From Bacteroidota bacterium (GTDB taxonomy: Bacteria; Bacteroidota; Bacteroidia; Chitinophagales; Chitinophagaceae), in contig VBAQ01000068.1 in assembly GCA_005883765.1 (NCBI GenBank), forward strand, positions 1-42,446: a stretch of 42,446 nt of DNA, written 5' to 3'. This document shows, in pieces, positions 42,080-42,446 of the stretch. The notes under the pieces were generated by a model. That model worked only from the letters and a program-made list of their open reading frames with translations. It was not told the origin of the DNA and did not search any database. Position numbers and translations under genes: made by a program. How positions within the stretch are numbered: position 1 is the stretch's first letter; the number at the start of each line of letters is the position of its first letter.

Positions 42080-42446
42080 CTAAAGCCGGGACTGATCTGC
42101 TGCTGATTGATCTTCCGTCGCCTCTGCCATTGCGAATATTTTTGTGGGTGACAATTTATGTTTCCCGTTTTCAAACTGCCAGGTCAAAAAGTAGGCTACT
42201 ATTATATTAGGTATCCAGCAAAGCCAGGCTACTGTCAGATAAGCTTTAGTGAAGTCATGAAATAGGATAGTTAAAAGCGGCAGGTATACTCTTAAAGTTA
42301 CTGCCGAGAAACAGGCAGCATAACTGTATGTCATCATTTTTCGATGTTCGTCAATGCGTTTGTTTTTTATTGCAATGTATGCTCTTGATGTAGTGTAAAA
42401 CCAGGTAATCCCTAAGCAAATAAATCCTAATGACGCAATCATGCCG
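42080..42446 (-). CDS. DUF2306 membrane protein, 5' truncated by window edge
   Basis: The visible 120 residues have about three to four hydrophobic segments (IASLGFICLGITWFYTTSRAY, LRVYLPLLTILFHDF, LTVAWLCWIPNIIVAYFLTW). The DUF2306 signature is present: R-I-D-E-H-R-K-M-M-x-x-S-Y-A-A-C-F-S-A-V-T-L-R-V-Y-L-P, with its conserved His/Arg. The frame continues upstream to the window edge (GGC before the first Met), so the N-terminal part is probably missing. Function of the family is unknown. It is convergent with the M20 gene. Confidence 0.8.
   Translation of the reverse strand, partial: GMIASLGFICLGITWFYTTSRAYIAIKNKRIDEHRKMMTYSYAACFSAVTLRVYLPLLTILFHDFTKAYLTVAWLCWIPNIIVAYFLTWQFENGKHKLSPTKIFAMAEATEDQSAADQSRL

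Overview
The window looks like a chromosomal segment of a Bacteroidota bacterium, most likely in or near the Chitinophagaceae. I infer this from gene content (DUF2911, DUF4342, DUF4382, DUF4846, PorT-type outer-membrane barrel, GLPGLI-like secreted protein, phosphosulfolactate synthase beside aroE, pyrG next to yidC), from -7 elements of the form TAnnTTTG instead of TATAAT, and from the near absence of Shine-Dalgarno sequences before AT-rich start regions. No rRNA, tRNA, CRISPR array, integrase or transposase was found.

Layout. 1-3.1 kb: 3' end of a family 3 glycoside hydrolase, a small RRM RNA-binding protein, a DUF4342 protein and a secreted DUF2911 protein. 3.5-8.4 kb: pyrG, yidC, a secreted GLPGLI-like protein and a small exported protein. 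8.5-11.7 kb: a TPR protein, phosphosulfolactate synthase and aroE. 11.7-14.9 kb, minus strand: a psi-like protein, rdgB, an ECF sigma factor, its probable anti-sigma partner and a thioesterase. 15.0-16.1 kb: ilvE.

16.2-39.5 kb carries the str, S10 and spc ribosomal clusters, but broken up. rpsL-rpsG ends in a terminator. A Lys/Ala/Pro-rich histone-like protein and a DUF4846 protein separate it from fusA. About 5.9 kb of envelope genes (DUF4382 lipoprotein, FkbM methyltransferase, flippase-like membrane protein, beta-helix protein, outer-membrane barrel) then separate fusA from rpsJ. From rpsJ to secY the gene order is the standard one (S10, L3, L4, L23, L2, S19, L22, S3, L16, L29, S17, L14, L24, L5, S14, S8, L6, L18, S5, L30, L15, SecY). 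A terminator follows secY, and map is followed by an M20 peptidase, not by infA/rpmJ/rpsM. The window ends inside a DUF2306 membrane protein.

The most unusual feature is non-coding. Inside the rpsJ-secY cluster, 17 of the 18 spacers longer than 40 nt hold an inverted repeat or a short-period degenerate repeat, usually just upstream of the next start codon. One palindrome family (TCCCGATAGCTATCGGGA and variants) also appears in frame inside two protein genes, where it encodes P-I-A-x-G. Other points of interest are a possible short transcript with a 7-codon ORF (MYRRWVM) between two terminators after fusA, long low-complexity tails on L22 and S3, and a psi-subunit-like protein beside rdgB. I see no convincing multi-gene defence or secretion system; the repeat ecology of the ribosomal operon is the best candidate for something undescribed.
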